Positions 7,523 to 14,900 are shown, counted from the first letter of the stretch. The stretch is DNA of 42,771 bases from W0P28-013 sp963659365 (GCA_963659365.1 CAVKTI010000013.1:1-42771); one strand, 5' to 3'. The notes: generated by a model from the letters alone, not told the origin. Numbers and translations: made by a program.

Positions 7523-7934
7523 ACTCGAAAACCTTTACCGAATAGAGTTTGCCGTTGGGCAGATAGTTGTACTGCTTCTTTTTTGTGCCGTTGGGATTGT
7601 AGTCGTATTTGCGAATGCGCACGGGTTTGTCCTTGCTGTTGTAAACCACCTCGCGCGACACAAATCCCTCGTCGTTGTACTCGATGGTTATGCGCTGCAC
7701 CTGCCCATAGGTAGCATATTCGGTATCCTCCACCTTGCGCCCAAGCGAATCGTAAACCGTAACATGGTCGAGCCAGCGGGTTTTGGCACTAGCATCGGTG
7801 TTCCACTCGCGAATGGTCAAGTTTTTGCGCTTGGCGCGTTTGGCCAGCGTTTCGGGTGCCAAATCGGCCCACGCCATCACTGGTAGCAGCAGCGCGACCA
7901 GCAGCGCAACACCATATTTTATCCGTCTGTTCAT
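7503..7934 (-). CDS. Small secreted protein with YD/MORN-like repeats, first gene of the VTC cluster
   Basis: The product has 143 aa from ATG 7934, chosen because it starts a clear signal peptide (YGVALLVALLLPVMAWA, cleavage before DLAPE). The 49-codon upstream extension (to 8081) is not signal-like. The mature part contains short aromatic-glycine beta-hairpin units: VYDSLGRKVEDTEYATYG, IEYNDEGFVSREVVYNSKDK, YDYNPNGTKKKQYNYLPNGK. These resemble RHS/YD or YwqK-type MORN repeats. Its stop is overlapped by or abuts the VTC start, so it belongs to the operon. The function is unknown; it is probably periplasmic or surface-exposed. Confidence 0.7.
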   Translation of the reverse strand: MNRRIKYGVALLVALLLPVMAWADLAPETLAKRAKRKNLTIREWNTDASAKTRWLDHVTVYDSLGRKVEDTEYATYGQVQRITIEYNDEGFVSREVVYNSKDKPVRIRKYDYNPNGTKKKQYNYLPNGKLYSVKVFEYVFSDD

Positions 7935-8049
7935 CTTTTTCACTTTTTTTTGCAAAGAAAATACATTTTCTGCAAAGGAAAGAGATTTTTCGCACAAATC
8001 CAACCATTTTTCGACAAACTGCAAATTTTCGTGGACAAAATGCAGATTA

Positions 8050-8070
8050 GTCGCAAGTCGCAAGTCGCAA
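8050..8070. repeat. Heptamer array GTCGCAA x3
   Basis: There are three exact 7-bp units. They are followed up to 8135 by degenerate (G)TnTATAAAG-like units of 8-9 bp, and by TGATTCGA octamers near 8155-8175. The 7935-8330 gap holds these, the palindromic element at 8184-8208 and the rfbA promoter. I see no gene there. Confidence 0.6.
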
Positions 8071-8183
8071 GACGAGTTCATAAAGTTTGAAAGTTTGTAA
8101 AGTCTATAAAGTGAAAAGTGTATAAAGTTGAAGAGCAGAACATCTCAAACAATTGATGATTCGATGATTCGATAATCATTGCT

Positions 8184-8208
8184 CGTAGGGACGCACCGAG
8201 TGCGTCCG
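8184..8208 (-). repeat. Dispersed palindromic element, copy 1 (GGACGCAC/GTGCGTCC)
   Basis: An 8-bp perfect stem with a 3-nt loop is flanked by CGTA. Read on the minus strand it is CGGACGCAC-TCG-GTGCGTCC followed by CTAC, the same layout as copies at 25509-25533, 28572-28595 and 42629-42653. Confidence 0.7.
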
Positions 8209-8218
8209 TTTCTGTGGT

Positions 8219-8255
8219 TTTGAATTTCATAATTACAAAAAAATATCTACCTTTG
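8219..8255 (+). promoter_or_regulatory. Putative promoter for rfbA
   Basis: TACCTTTG at 8248-8255 matches the -7 box well. The nearest TTTG (8219-8222) is 25 nt upstream, longer than the usual 19-21. The leader to the ATG at 8331 is about 70 nt. Confidence 0.45.
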
Positions 8256-8330
8256 TAGCAGTGTTTTTCTGTGCAACGAAAAAACGCATAGACCATATTT
8301 AATATAATTCACCAACCAATCGACCAAAAC

Positions 8331-9194
8331 ATGAAAGGAATAATTCTTGCAGGAGGCAGTGCCACGCGCCTCTATCCGCTTTCGAAGGCGATTTCGAAAC
8401 AGATTATGCCCGTTTACGACAAGCCGATGATCTACTATCCGCTCTCGACGCTGATGCTGGCTGGCATTCGCGAAGTGCTGATTATCAGTACGCCGCGCGA
8501 CCTGCCGATGTTCCGCGACCTGCTGGGCGATGGCACACAAATCGGTATGCGTTTTTCGTACAAAGTGCAGGAAACGCCCAACGGACTTGCGCAGGCGTTT
8601 GTGCTTGGTGCCGACTTTTTGAACGGCGAAAAGGGCTGCCTCATCTTGGGCGATAATATGTTTTACGGACAGAATTTTTCGGCGATGCTGAAGCGTGCCG
8701 CCGCTATCGAACGCGGGGCGTGCGTGTTTGGCTACTATGTGAAAGACCCACGCGCCTATGGTGTGGTGGAGTTCGACGAGAACGGTCGCGTGCTGTCGCT
8801 CGAAGAGAAACCCGCACAGCCCAAAAGCAACTACGCCGTGCCAGGCCTCTACTTTTACGACGAAACGGTTACCGAAAAGGCCGCCAACCTAAAGCCTTCG
8901 GCGCGCGGCGAATACGAGATAACCGACCTGAACAAACTCTATCTGGCCGAAGGCACGCTGCAAGTGGAACTCTTCGGGCGCGGCTTTGCGTGGCTCGACA
9001 CAGGCAACTGCGACAGCCTGTTGGAGGCGTCGAATTTTGTGGCGACGATTCAAAATCGGCAGGGATTTTATGTGAGTTGCATCGAAGAGATTGCGTGGCG
9101 CAACGGCTGGATTACCACCGACGAACTGCACGCACTCGGTCGCAAACTCGAAAAGACAAACTACGGTCAGTACCTTTTGGAGTTAAAACGATGA
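8331..9194 (+). CDS. rfbA: Glucose-1-phosphate thymidylyltransferase
   Basis: The product has 287 aa, full length for RmlA. It couples dTTP and glucose 1-phosphate to dTDP-glucose, the first step of dTDP-L-rhamnose synthesis. Visible motifs are the nucleotide-binding GGSATRLYPLSKAISKQ with MPVYDKPMIYYPLS, the metal-binding LGDNMFYGQ, the EEKP motif in SLEEKPAQPKSNYAVPGLYF, and RGFAWLDTGNCDSLLEAS near the C-terminus. It is cytosolic. The stop overlaps the next ATG by 4 nt (ATGA). rfbC follows 1.3 kb later; rfbB and rfbD are not in this window. Confidence 0.96.
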   Translation: MKGIILAGGSATRLYPLSKAISKQIMPVYDKPMIYYPLSTLMLAGIREVLIISTPRDLPMFRDLLGDGTQIGMRFSYKVQETPNGLAQAFVLGADFLNGEKGCLILGDNMFYGQNFSAMLKRAAAIERGACVFGYYVKDPRAYGVVEFDENGRVLSLEEKPAQPKSNYAVPGLYFYDETVTEKAANLKPSARGEYEITDLNKLYLAEGTLQVELFGRGFAWLDTGNCDSLLEASNFVATIQNRQGFYVSCIEEIAWRNGWITTDELHALGRKLEKTNYGQYLLELKR

Positions 9195-10183
9195 AAAACG
9201 CCATCTGTTTCCTTATATTCTTAACCTTTTTCGCCACCATGAAAGCCAACACATTGCCTACGAATTTTGAAGAACTGACGATTGACGCAACTGCCGACAG
9301 TCTGAAAATCAGCGTGTTGATAGCCACGCCAGCGCAACCACCACGCGCCATTGTGCAACTTGTGCACGGTATGTGCGAGTACAAGGAGCGTTACATTCCG
9401 TTTATGCAATTTTTGGCAGAAAATGGCTACGCTGTCGTCATTCACGACCACCGCGGACACGGCAAAAGTGTGAAATCGGCCGACGATTTGGGCTATTTCT
9501 ACGAAGGCGGCTACTGCGCAGCCATCGACGATGCGCACGCTGTAACGGCGTTCATCAAAGCGCACTACCCTACCCTGCCGCTCTATCTGTTTGGGCACAG
9601 CATGGGCTCGATGATTGTGCGCTCGTATGCCAAACGCTACGACCACGAACTGGCGGGGCTTATTGTGTGCGGCTGCCCGAGTTACAACAGCGGCAGCAGC
9701 ATCGGACAGCGTGTAGCAGCGCACGCCGCCAAACTCCACGGCGACCACTATCGCAGCGCAAAAATACAGCAGTTGGCGTTTGGCACTTACAACCGCCGTT
9801 TTACCAATCCGCAATCACCCAATGCGTGGGTCTGCTCCGACACCGCCGTTGTGGCGCGCTACGATGCCGATTCACTATGCAATTTCATATTCACCGCCAA
9901 CGGATTTTACAATCTTTTTGGCGTGATGCAGGACGCTTACAGCCGCGACGGTTGGCAGATGGCGCACCCGCAAATGCCCGTGTGGTTCATCTCGGGAGCG
10001 GACGACCCATGCCTGATTTCGCCACGCAAATTTGCTGCCGCCATCGAAAATATGCGCAAAGTAGGCTACACCAATGTTACCGCACGCCTCTACCCCAATA
10101 TGCGCCACGAAATTCTGAACGAAACCGACAAACAGACCGTTTGGAACGACATCTTGACCCAACTGAATGCATGGCAGAGTTAG
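9191..10183 (+). CDS. Alpha/beta hydrolase, monoacylglycerol lipase/lysophospholipase-like, exported
   Basis: The product has 330 aa from the ATG that overlaps the rfbA stop. The N-terminus is a signal peptide (AICFLIFLTFFATMKA), so the enzyme is probably periplasmic. The serine hydrolase 4 fold is clear: oxyanion strand VQLVHGMCEYKERY, HDHRGHGKS, nucleophile elbow GHSMGS, acid residue in SGADDPCLIS and catalytic His in NMRHEIL. Homologues hydrolyse monoglycerides or lysophospholipids; the substrate here is unknown. Coupling to rfbA is odd because a lipid esterase has no known role in dTDP-rhamnose synthesis. Deacylation of an envelope lipid or glycan is possible. Confidence 0.85.
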   Translation: MKNAICFLIFLTFFATMKANTLPTNFEELTIDATADSLKISVLIATPAQPPRAIVQLVHGMCEYKERYIPFMQFLAENGYAVVIHDHRGHGKSVKSADDLGYFYEGGYCAAIDDAHAVTAFIKAHYPTLPLYLFGHSMGSMIVRSYAKRYDHELAGLIVCGCPSYNSGSSIGQRVAAHAAKLHGDHYRSAKIQQLAFGTYNRRFTNPQSPNAWVCSDTAVVARYDADSLCNFIFTANGFYNLFGVMQDAYSRDGWQMAHPQMPVWFISGADDPCLISPRKFAAAIENMRKVGYTNVTARLYPNMRHEILNETDKQTVWNDILTQLNAWQS

Positions 10184-10217
10184 TTAGAAGTGAGCAGTGA
10201 GCAGTGAGCAGTGATTT
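10183..10217. repeat. Heptamer array GTTAGAA/GTGAGCA (5 units)
   Basis: The units are GTTAGAA, GTGAGCA x3 and GTGATTT. The array begins in the last base of the hydrolase stop codon. Confidence 0.7.
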
Positions 10218-10225
10218 TTGAATGA

Positions 10226-10294
10226 GGAGTTAGGAATTAGGAGTGAGGAGTGATGCGGCAGAACCGCAATTTCAGAATTTCAAATTTCAAATTG
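10226..10294. repeat. Heptamer array GGAGTGA plus 59-bp dispersed repeat, copy A
   Basis: The heptamers GGAGTTA, GGAATTA, GGAGTGA x2 (10226-10253) run into a unit that recurs inverted at 12250-12308. Positions 10236-10294 match that copy at 57 of 59 bases by eye. The rest of the gap to 10529 holds TTTTCCCC-TTC-GGGGAAAA (about 10373-10391) and degenerate GAAACTT/GAAATCT units at 10440-10525. No gene or promoter was recognised. Confidence 0.75.
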
Positions 10295-10529
10295 AAAAAT
10301 TATTTGAAAATTGCGGCACTTTGGAATGCAAAAATTCATAATTCTAAATTCAAAATTCTTAATTAAGAAAGGCTTTTCCCCTTCGGGGAAAACGGGGAAG
10401 GGGGCTACGGCCAAGACGATGACTTTTGACTATGACAACTTGAAACTTGAAACCTGAAACAGCGCAAAGCGCGAGAAACTAGAAACCGCGCGCAGCGCAA
10501 TCTGAAATTCTGAAATCTGAAATAACAAA

Positions 10530-11078
10530 ATGGAACTAATCGCAACTCCCATCAAAGATTTGCTGATAATTAAACCGCGTGTTTTTGCCGATACGCGCGG
10601 CTATTTTCTCGAGACTTACAACGCCGAACGCTACCACGAGGCGGGAATTTTGCAGAATTTTTTGCAGGACAATATGTCGAAATCGACCTACGGCGTGGTG
10701 CGCGGACTGCATTTTCAGCGGCCGCCCTACAGCCAGTCGAAACTGGTGTCGGTAACCGTGGGGCGCGTGTGGGATGTGGCTGTGGATTTGCGCAAAGGGT
10801 CGCCCACCTACGGCCAGTGGCATGGCGTGGAACTGACCGACGAAAATCATCTGCAATTTCTTATTCCACGCGGATTTGCGCACGGTTTTTCGGTGTTGAG
10901 CGAAACGGCTATTTTCACCTACAAGTGCGACAATCTCTACCACCCCGAAGCCGATGGCGGCATCATGTTCAACGACCCCGATTTGGCCATCGATTGGAAA
11001 ATTCCTGCCGAAAAAATGCTTCTCTCGGACAAGGACACAAAACACCCGTTGTTGAGAGAGGCGAAAGTGGAATTTTGA
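10530..11078 (+). CDS. rfbC: dTDP-4-dehydrorhamnose 3,5-epimerase
   Basis: The product has 182 aa, the usual RmlC length. It epimerises C3 and C5 of dTDP-4-keto-6-deoxyglucose in dTDP-L-rhamnose synthesis. Visible features are FADTRGYFLETYN near the N-terminus, the catalytic histidine in VVRGLHFQRPPYSQ, the DLRKGSPTYGQW loop with its catalytic Asp, and FLIPRGFAHGFSVLSE with cupin-core residues, then NDPDLAIDW. It is cytosolic. It is separated from rfbA by the hydrolase and by a 346-nt repeat-filled gap, so separate transcription is possible. It converges with the DUF4293 gene. Confidence 0.95.
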   Translation: MELIATPIKDLLIIKPRVFADTRGYFLETYNAERYHEAGILQNFLQDNMSKSTYGVVRGLHFQRPPYSQSKLVSVTVGRVWDVAVDLRKGSPTYGQWHGVELTDENHLQFLIPRGFAHGFSVLSETAIFTYKCDNLYHPEADGGIMFNDPDLAIDWKIPAEKMLLSDKDTKHPLLREAKVEF

Positions 11079-11114
11079 TTGAAAAAGATTGCTGCTGACT
11101 GATTTTGCGCTCGT

Positions 11115-11576
11115 TTAGCGCAGTCTATCGGCGGCGCGCACTTTGGCTTCGTCCTTGCCAATGCCGCGTATGGCGAGCCATGTCAAAATCATCTCGATGA
11201 GCGGAAAGAGTGCCGCCAAATGTGGCCGAAATTCGCTGCCGAACTTATCGACCACCAGCCACACGCACACGCCCAAAACGGCGTAATAGCCCACCATCAG
11301 CAACATATTGAGTATGCAGAGGCGAATCTGCACCATGCGACGATGGTAAAGAAAAATCGTTACCAACGCCACCACAGGAATGACAACAGAAATGGCAAAC
11401 AAGCCCCAAAAATGAGCCGTTTGCGACAGTTCGGAGGGCGCAACCAGCGACAGTTGCCACGCCGAAAGCGTCTGTTGCAGCAGGCCATTATCGAAATCGA
11501 CCAGCGGCAGCGCACAACCAAGCGCAGCCAACAGCACCACAATAAGCAAATAGATTGTCTGAATGCGTTGTATCAT
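11115..11576 (-). CDS. DUF4293 family membrane protein
   Basis: The product has 153 aa. The N-terminal MIQRIQTIYLL is the hallmark of DUF4293 proteins, which are nearly confined to Bacteroidota. There are four predicted transmembrane helices (TIYLLIVVLLAALGCALPLV, FWGLFAISVVIPVVALVTIF, LCILNMLLMVGYYAVLGVCV, HLAALFPLIEMILTWLAIRG), followed by a short basic cytosolic tail (KDEAKVRAADRLR). Its function is not established. The gene is transcribed alone toward rfbC. A small GCGCT/AGCGC hairpin sits at its 3' end (11107-11121). Confidence 0.85.
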   Translation of the reverse strand: MIQRIQTIYLLIVVLLAALGCALPLVDFDNGLLQQTLSAWQLSLVAPSELSQTAHFWGLFAISVVIPVVALVTIFLYHRRMVQIRLCILNMLLMVGYYAVLGVCVWLVVDKFGSEFRPHLAALFPLIEMILTWLAIRGIGKDEAKVRAADRLR

Positions 11577-11585
11577 AATTTTTTA

Positions 11586-11620
11586 GTGAGAAGTGAGTAG
11601 TTAGAAGTGAGCAGTGTTTT
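11586..11620. repeat. Heptamer array GTGAGAA/GTTAGAA (5 units)
   Basis: The units are GTGAGAA, GTGAGTA, GTTAGAA, GTGAGCA and GTGTTTT. They are the same family and phase as 10183-10217, just upstream of the DUF4293 start. The gap then continues with GAAATnTG-like units to 11699. Confidence 0.7.
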
Positions 11621-11699
11621 TAATTATTTGAAGATTGGCGGCGTTTCGGCTACCGAAAACTTGAAACTCTTAAATTCTGAAATTTGAAATCTGAAATCT

Positions 11700-12122
11700 T
11701 CAAATTCCAAGAAGTGCGCGCAGTCCGCTGCGTTTTTTGGGGGTGTCGCCGTGTGTGCCTTGCAGGGCTTCGGACAGCGTTTCGCCGAACTTCACCATGC
11801 GGTAGATAACGCCCCAATCGGGCAGGCCGCCCAAATTGCGGTCGTCGATGTAGAGGTCGGCCACCACCTTGCGCGAGCGCACATCGTCGGACTTTTCTTC
11901 GGGATAATTGGCATTAACGGCATAAAATTCCAGTCCATTTTTGCGACAAAACTCCACCGCTTCGGCCAGCAGTTCGCCTTCGCGCACGCTCCAAAGAATG
12001 AGGTTGCAACCACATTCGCTCTGCAAGCGTTTTAGCACATCGAACGAAAATGGCACAGGCTTTCCGATTTTCGGGTACGCGTGCTCCACAATGGTGCCGT
12101 CGAAATCTACTGCGATAGTCAT
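11700..12122 (-). CDS. HAD-like hydrolase, BT0820-type
   Basis: The product has 140 aa from ATG 12122, immediately before IAVDFDGTIV, the HAD motif I with nucleophile Asp and general acid Asp. The eight-codon extension to 12146 lacks conservation. Motif II is in NLILWSVREGELL, and the distal acidic motif is in VVADLYIDDRNLGGLPDW. The size and the RNLGGLPDWG ending match the small structurally characterised Bacteroides family typified by BT0820, whose physiological substrate is unknown. It is cytosolic. It stands alone between repeat-bearing gaps. Confidence 0.8.
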   Translation of the reverse strand: MTIAVDFDGTIVEHAYPKIGKPVPFSFDVLKRLQSECGCNLILWSVREGELLAEAVEFCRKNGLEFYAVNANYPEEKSDDVRSRKVVADLYIDDRNLGGLPDWGVIYRMVKFGETLSEALQGTHGDTPKKRSGLRALLGI

Positions 12123-12249
12123 GGTGTGGTGATTTGTGCTGCGCACAAGTTTTTAATAGTTTCTATGTTTCTATGTTTCTCGCGCTACGCGCTGTTTTAT
12201 GTTTTTGTTGAATCGTTGATTTGCAGATTTGGTTATTTGGTTAATCCGA

Positions 12250-12308
12250 CAATTTGAAATCTGAAATTCTGAAATTGCGGATCTGCCGCATCACTCCTCA
12301 CTCCTAAT
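12250..12308 (-). repeat. 59-bp dispersed repeat, copy B, with TCACTCC heptamers
   Basis: This is the reverse complement of 10236-10294 with two mismatches. The adjoining heptamers TCACTCC, TCACTCC, TAATCCC, TCACTCC (to about 12322) are the complement of the GGAGTGA array of copy A. The gap 12123-12249 also has TTTCTATG octamers near 12160-12180. Confidence 0.75.
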
Positions 12309-12317
12309 CCCTCACTC

Positions 12318-12746
12318 CTAATTGTCCACTGCAAGGTCTTGCGCCACTTTGTCGGCGGTGGGTTTGCAAAAATAGAGCGCGATAGCCGAAATGCCTGCCA
12401 GCCACAACAGCGAATTTTCTTGCAAAACATAGTAAAACAGCAACGACGCCGCCAGTCCGAGCGTTACCACCGCCAAACGGCTCACTACCAAGCAGTTGTA
12501 GCGTTTGAGGCGCAATTTTTCGTCGGGAATTTGGCGGATTTTGGCAACCAAACGCCCGAAAAATTTCAGCACGAGCGGCGTGGAGCAAATCACATAGAGA
12601 ATGATGATGCTATAAATAGTGGTGTTGGCAGTTGTGCCTTTTTCGACCACGAACCAGCCGCGCGACAGGCAAAAATAGCCCAACATGGCCGCCAACACAG
12701 CCACCAAAAATGTGCTGTAATAGACTATCAAAAGGCGTTTCGACAT
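12318..12746 (-). CDS. Conserved hypothetical integral membrane protein
   Basis: The product has 142 aa with four hydrophobic helices (LLIVYYSTFLVAVLAAMLGY, IYSIIILYVICSTPLVLKFF, LVVSRLAVVTLGLAASLLFY, LLWLAGISAIALYFCKP) in a 2+2 arrangement. A basic cytosolic loop lies in the middle (RLVAKIRQIPDEKLRLKRYN). I cannot assign a named family, but the size, topology and position upstream of the HAD gene and downstream of recR look like a conserved Bacteroidales protein. The short 58-nt spacing to recR makes co-transcription possible. No catalytic motif is visible. Confidence 0.65.
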   Translation of the reverse strand: MSKRLLIVYYSTFLVAVLAAMLGYFCLSRGWFVVEKGTTANTTIYSIIILYVICSTPLVLKFFGRLVAKIRQIPDEKLRLKRYNCLVVSRLAVVTLGLAASLLFYYVLQENSLLWLAGISAIALYFCKPTADKVAQDLAVDN

Positions 12747-12804
12747 AATTTTTCGGTGTAAATCGTTATTTTCAAAAAAAATCGCTAATCAACTGAATAT
12801 CAGC

Positions 12805-13428
12805 CTATTTCTCCTTTATCGACGAGAATGCCACGCGGTTGCGAATCGAGCGCCCGAGCGTAACTTCGTCGGCAAATTCGAGTTCGTCGCCCACCGCCAC
12901 ACCGCGCGCAATGGTGGTAACCGCCACATTGTAGTCGGCCAGTTTGCGGTAGATGTAGAACGCCGTGGTGTCGCCCTCCATATTGGGACTGAGCGCAAGA
13001 ATCACCTCCTCCACGCCGCCAGCCGCCACCCTATCGACGAGCGACGCAATCTCCAAATCGGCGGGACCAATGCCGTTCATCGGCGAGATGATGCCGCCCA
13101 AAACATGGTACAAACCGCCAAACTGCTGCGTATTTTCTATCGCCATCACATCGCGTATGTTTTCGACCACGCAGATTTGGGCGGTTTTGCGGCTCGGATT
13201 GGCGCAAATCTGGCAGATGTCGGCGTCGGAAATGTTGTGGCACACCGAACAATGTTTCACCTCGTGGCGCAGACGCAGCACAGCGTTGGCAAAATTTTCG
13301 ACCTCGACCTCGTCCTGTTTCAGCAGATGCAACGCCAAACGCAGCGCACTTTTGCGCCCAACCGTAGGCAGTTTGCTCAACTCGTTCACCGCCTGCTCCA
13401 ACAACACCGAAGGATACGCCTGTTGCAT
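12805..13428 (-). CDS. recR: Recombination mediator protein RecR
   Basis: The product has 207 aa, full length. RecR with RecO/RecF loads RecA at gaps and stalled forks. The N-terminal helix-hairpin-helix is LSKLPTVGRKSALRLALHLL. The zinc finger has CSVCHNISDADICQIC. The Toprim domain starts ICVVENIRDVMAIE and contains YHVLGGIISPMNGIGP and LALSPNMEGDTTAFYIYRKL. The C-terminal Walker-B-like segment is TTIARGVAVGDELEFADE. The start is fixed by the conserved opening QQAYPSVLLEQAV. It is divergent from apbE, and its promoter lies almost on top of the start codon. Confidence 0.95.
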   Translation of the reverse strand: MQQAYPSVLLEQAVNELSKLPTVGRKSALRLALHLLKQDEVEVENFANAVLRLRHEVKHCSVCHNISDADICQICANPSRKTAQICVVENIRDVMAIENTQQFGGLYHVLGGIISPMNGIGPADLEIASLVDRVAAGGVEEVILALSPNMEGDTTAFYIYRKLADYNVAVTTIARGVAVGDELEFADEVTLGRSIRNRVAFSSIKEK

Positions 13429-13435
13429 CGCGTTG

Positions 13436-13465
13436 CAAAGGTATAAAAAATTCTACGCACACCAA
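13436..13465 (-). promoter_or_regulatory. recR promoter giving a near-leaderless transcript
   Basis: On the minus strand TTG (13463-13465) and TACCTTTG (13436-13443) are separated by 19 nt, a full consensus match. The recR ATG is at 13426-13428, only 7 nt beyond the -7 box, so the 5' leader should be nearly zero. Confidence 0.65.
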
Positions 13466-13508
13466 CACACGAAAACCATTTTTCTGAAAAAATGTGTCGT
13501 TTTTTTCG

Positions 13509-13516
13509 TAACTTTG
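13509..13516 (+). promoter_or_regulatory. apbE promoter -7 box
   Basis: TAACTTTG matches TAnnTTTG, 21 nt before the ATG at 13538. No clear TTG was found at the -33 position. Confidence 0.5.
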
Positions 13517-13537
13517 CAACACAAAATTCGACCTAAA

Positions 13538-14548
13538 ATGAACCGCAGACGACAACTTTTTGCGCTGATTTTCATCGGAATTGCGCTGATTGCACTCTTC
13601 TTGTTCGAAGAAAAGGCGCACAACAAACGCTATTTCAGCGATTCGGGCATGGTGTTTGGCACCACCTACCACATCACCTACGAGAGCGACACGGCACTGA
13701 CCGCCGCCATTCGCGCTGCTTTTGCGCAAGTCGATAGGTCGCTGTCGATGTTCAACGAGCAATCGACCATTTCGGCCATCAACAGCAACGACACAAGCGT
13801 CGTTCTCGACTCGCTTTTTCTGTGCGTATTCCAGCGCAGCATGGAGATTTCCGCCGCCACCGATGGTGCATTCGACATCACCGTAGCGCCGCTCGTCAAT
13901 GCGTGGGGCTTTGGGTTCAAACAGAGTGCCATGCCCACGCAGCACGACATCGATAGTTTGTTGCAAATAGTTGGTTATCAGAAAGTTGAATGCTGCGATG
14001 GGCGCATTGTGAAAGCCGACCCACGCATGATGCTCGACTGCGGTGCCATCGCCAAAGGGTTCGGCTGCGATGTAGTGGCCAACGCCCTAAAAGCGCACGG
14101 CGTGGAAAATTACATCGTGGAAATTGGCGGCGAAGTGGCGGTGAGCGGTCGCAACGCCCAAGGCGACGCTTGGCGCATCGGCATCAACAAACCTGTGGAC
14201 GACAGTCTGTCGGTGGCGAGCGAAATTGAGCAAATCGCTCTGCTGACGCACGGCGGCATGGCTACATCGGGCAACTACCGCAATTTCTATGTCAGCGACG
14301 GCAAAAAATATGCGCACACCATCGACCCGAAAAGCGGCTATCCTGTGCAACACCGCCTGTTGAGCGCAACCATCGTGGCCGACGACTGCATGACGGCCGA
14401 TGCCTTTGCCACCGCCTGCATGGTTGTCGGGCTGGAGCGCAGCCTGCAATTCTGCGAAGCAAATGCGCTGCAAGGCTTTTTCATCTATGCCGATGGCGAC
14501 GGATTTCGGACAACACAGACCGCAAATTTTCCGTCGAAAAAAGAATAA
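13538..14548 (+). CDS. apbE: FAD:protein FMN transferase ApbE
   Basis: The product has 336 aa. It transfers FMN from FAD onto a threonine of target proteins such as Na+-NQR or Rnf subunits. The ATG at 13538 begins an N-terminal membrane anchor (LFALIFIGIALIALFLF), so the domain lies in the periplasm. ApbE landmarks are MVFGTTYHITY, SMFNEQSTISAIN, DGAFDITVAPLVNAWGFG, LDCGAIAKGFGCD, GGEVAVSGRN, GGMATSGNYRNF, AHTIDPKSGYPV and the metal/FAD-binding DDCMTADAFATACMVVG. The same frame is open far upstream, but that part is antisense to recR. No target flavoprotein gene is in the window. Confidence 0.93.
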   Translation: MNRRRQLFALIFIGIALIALFLFEEKAHNKRYFSDSGMVFGTTYHITYESDTALTAAIRAAFAQVDRSLSMFNEQSTISAINSNDTSVVLDSLFLCVFQRSMEISAATDGAFDITVAPLVNAWGFGFKQSAMPTQHDIDSLLQIVGYQKVECCDGRIVKADPRMMLDCGAIAKGFGCDVVANALKAHGVENYIVEIGGEVAVSGRNAQGDAWRIGINKPVDDSLSVASEIEQIALLTHGGMATSGNYRNFYVSDGKKYAHTIDPKSGYPVQHRLLSATIVADDCMTADAFATACMVVGLERSLQFCEANALQGFFIYADGDGFRTTQTANFPSKKE

Positions 14549-14562
14549 CGACGCGGGAAACG

Positions 14563-14672
14563 GTTAGAGGTTATAGGTTATAGGTTAGAGATTTTAATTA
14601 TCCAATTATCTAATTCCTAATTACTTAATTATTTGAAAATTTGAAAATTTGAAAATTTGAAAATTTGAAGAT
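14563..14672. repeat. Heptamer (GTTATAG) and octamer (TTGAAAAT) arrays
   Basis: GTTAGAG, GTTATAG x2 and GTTAGAG lie at 14563-14590. Degenerate AATTATCC/AATTCCT/AATTACTT units follow. Then come four exact TTGAAAAT octamers and one variant at 14633-14672. They lie just after the apbE stop. Confidence 0.75.
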
Positions 14673-14756
14673 TGCGGCGTTTCGGAATGCGAACACGGCA
14701 TTGGGCGGCGACTTTTCTTTAATTCTTGATTTTGCTCACGCTCACTCAAATTTTGG

Positions 14757-14858
14757 TTCGTTTCTTTTGGTCGTCAAAAGAAATGAACGAAAAAAACAAG
14801 CAAAAAACGGATTACAAATCCCTATAATACAGCGAGTGCGGGATTACAAATCCCGCAC
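14757..14858. repeat. Hairpin cluster before the CobW gene
   Basis: The first inverted repeat has arms TTCGTTTCTTTTG and CAAAAGAAATGAA (about 14758-14788). Then comes GGATTACAAATCC (14811-14823) and its extended relative GTGCGGGATT-ACA-AATCCCGCAC (14836-14858). The rest of 14673-14900 shows no gene and no confident promoter. Confidence 0.6.
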
Positions 14859-14900
14859 GACGACAAAATTTACTTGCAAAACGACTAAATCACAACAAAA

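Noticed and set aside
12965..13537. 5' extension of the apbE frame by about 190 codons
   Set aside because: This part is antisense to recR. The ApbE membrane anchor begins cleanly at 13538 behind its own -7 box.
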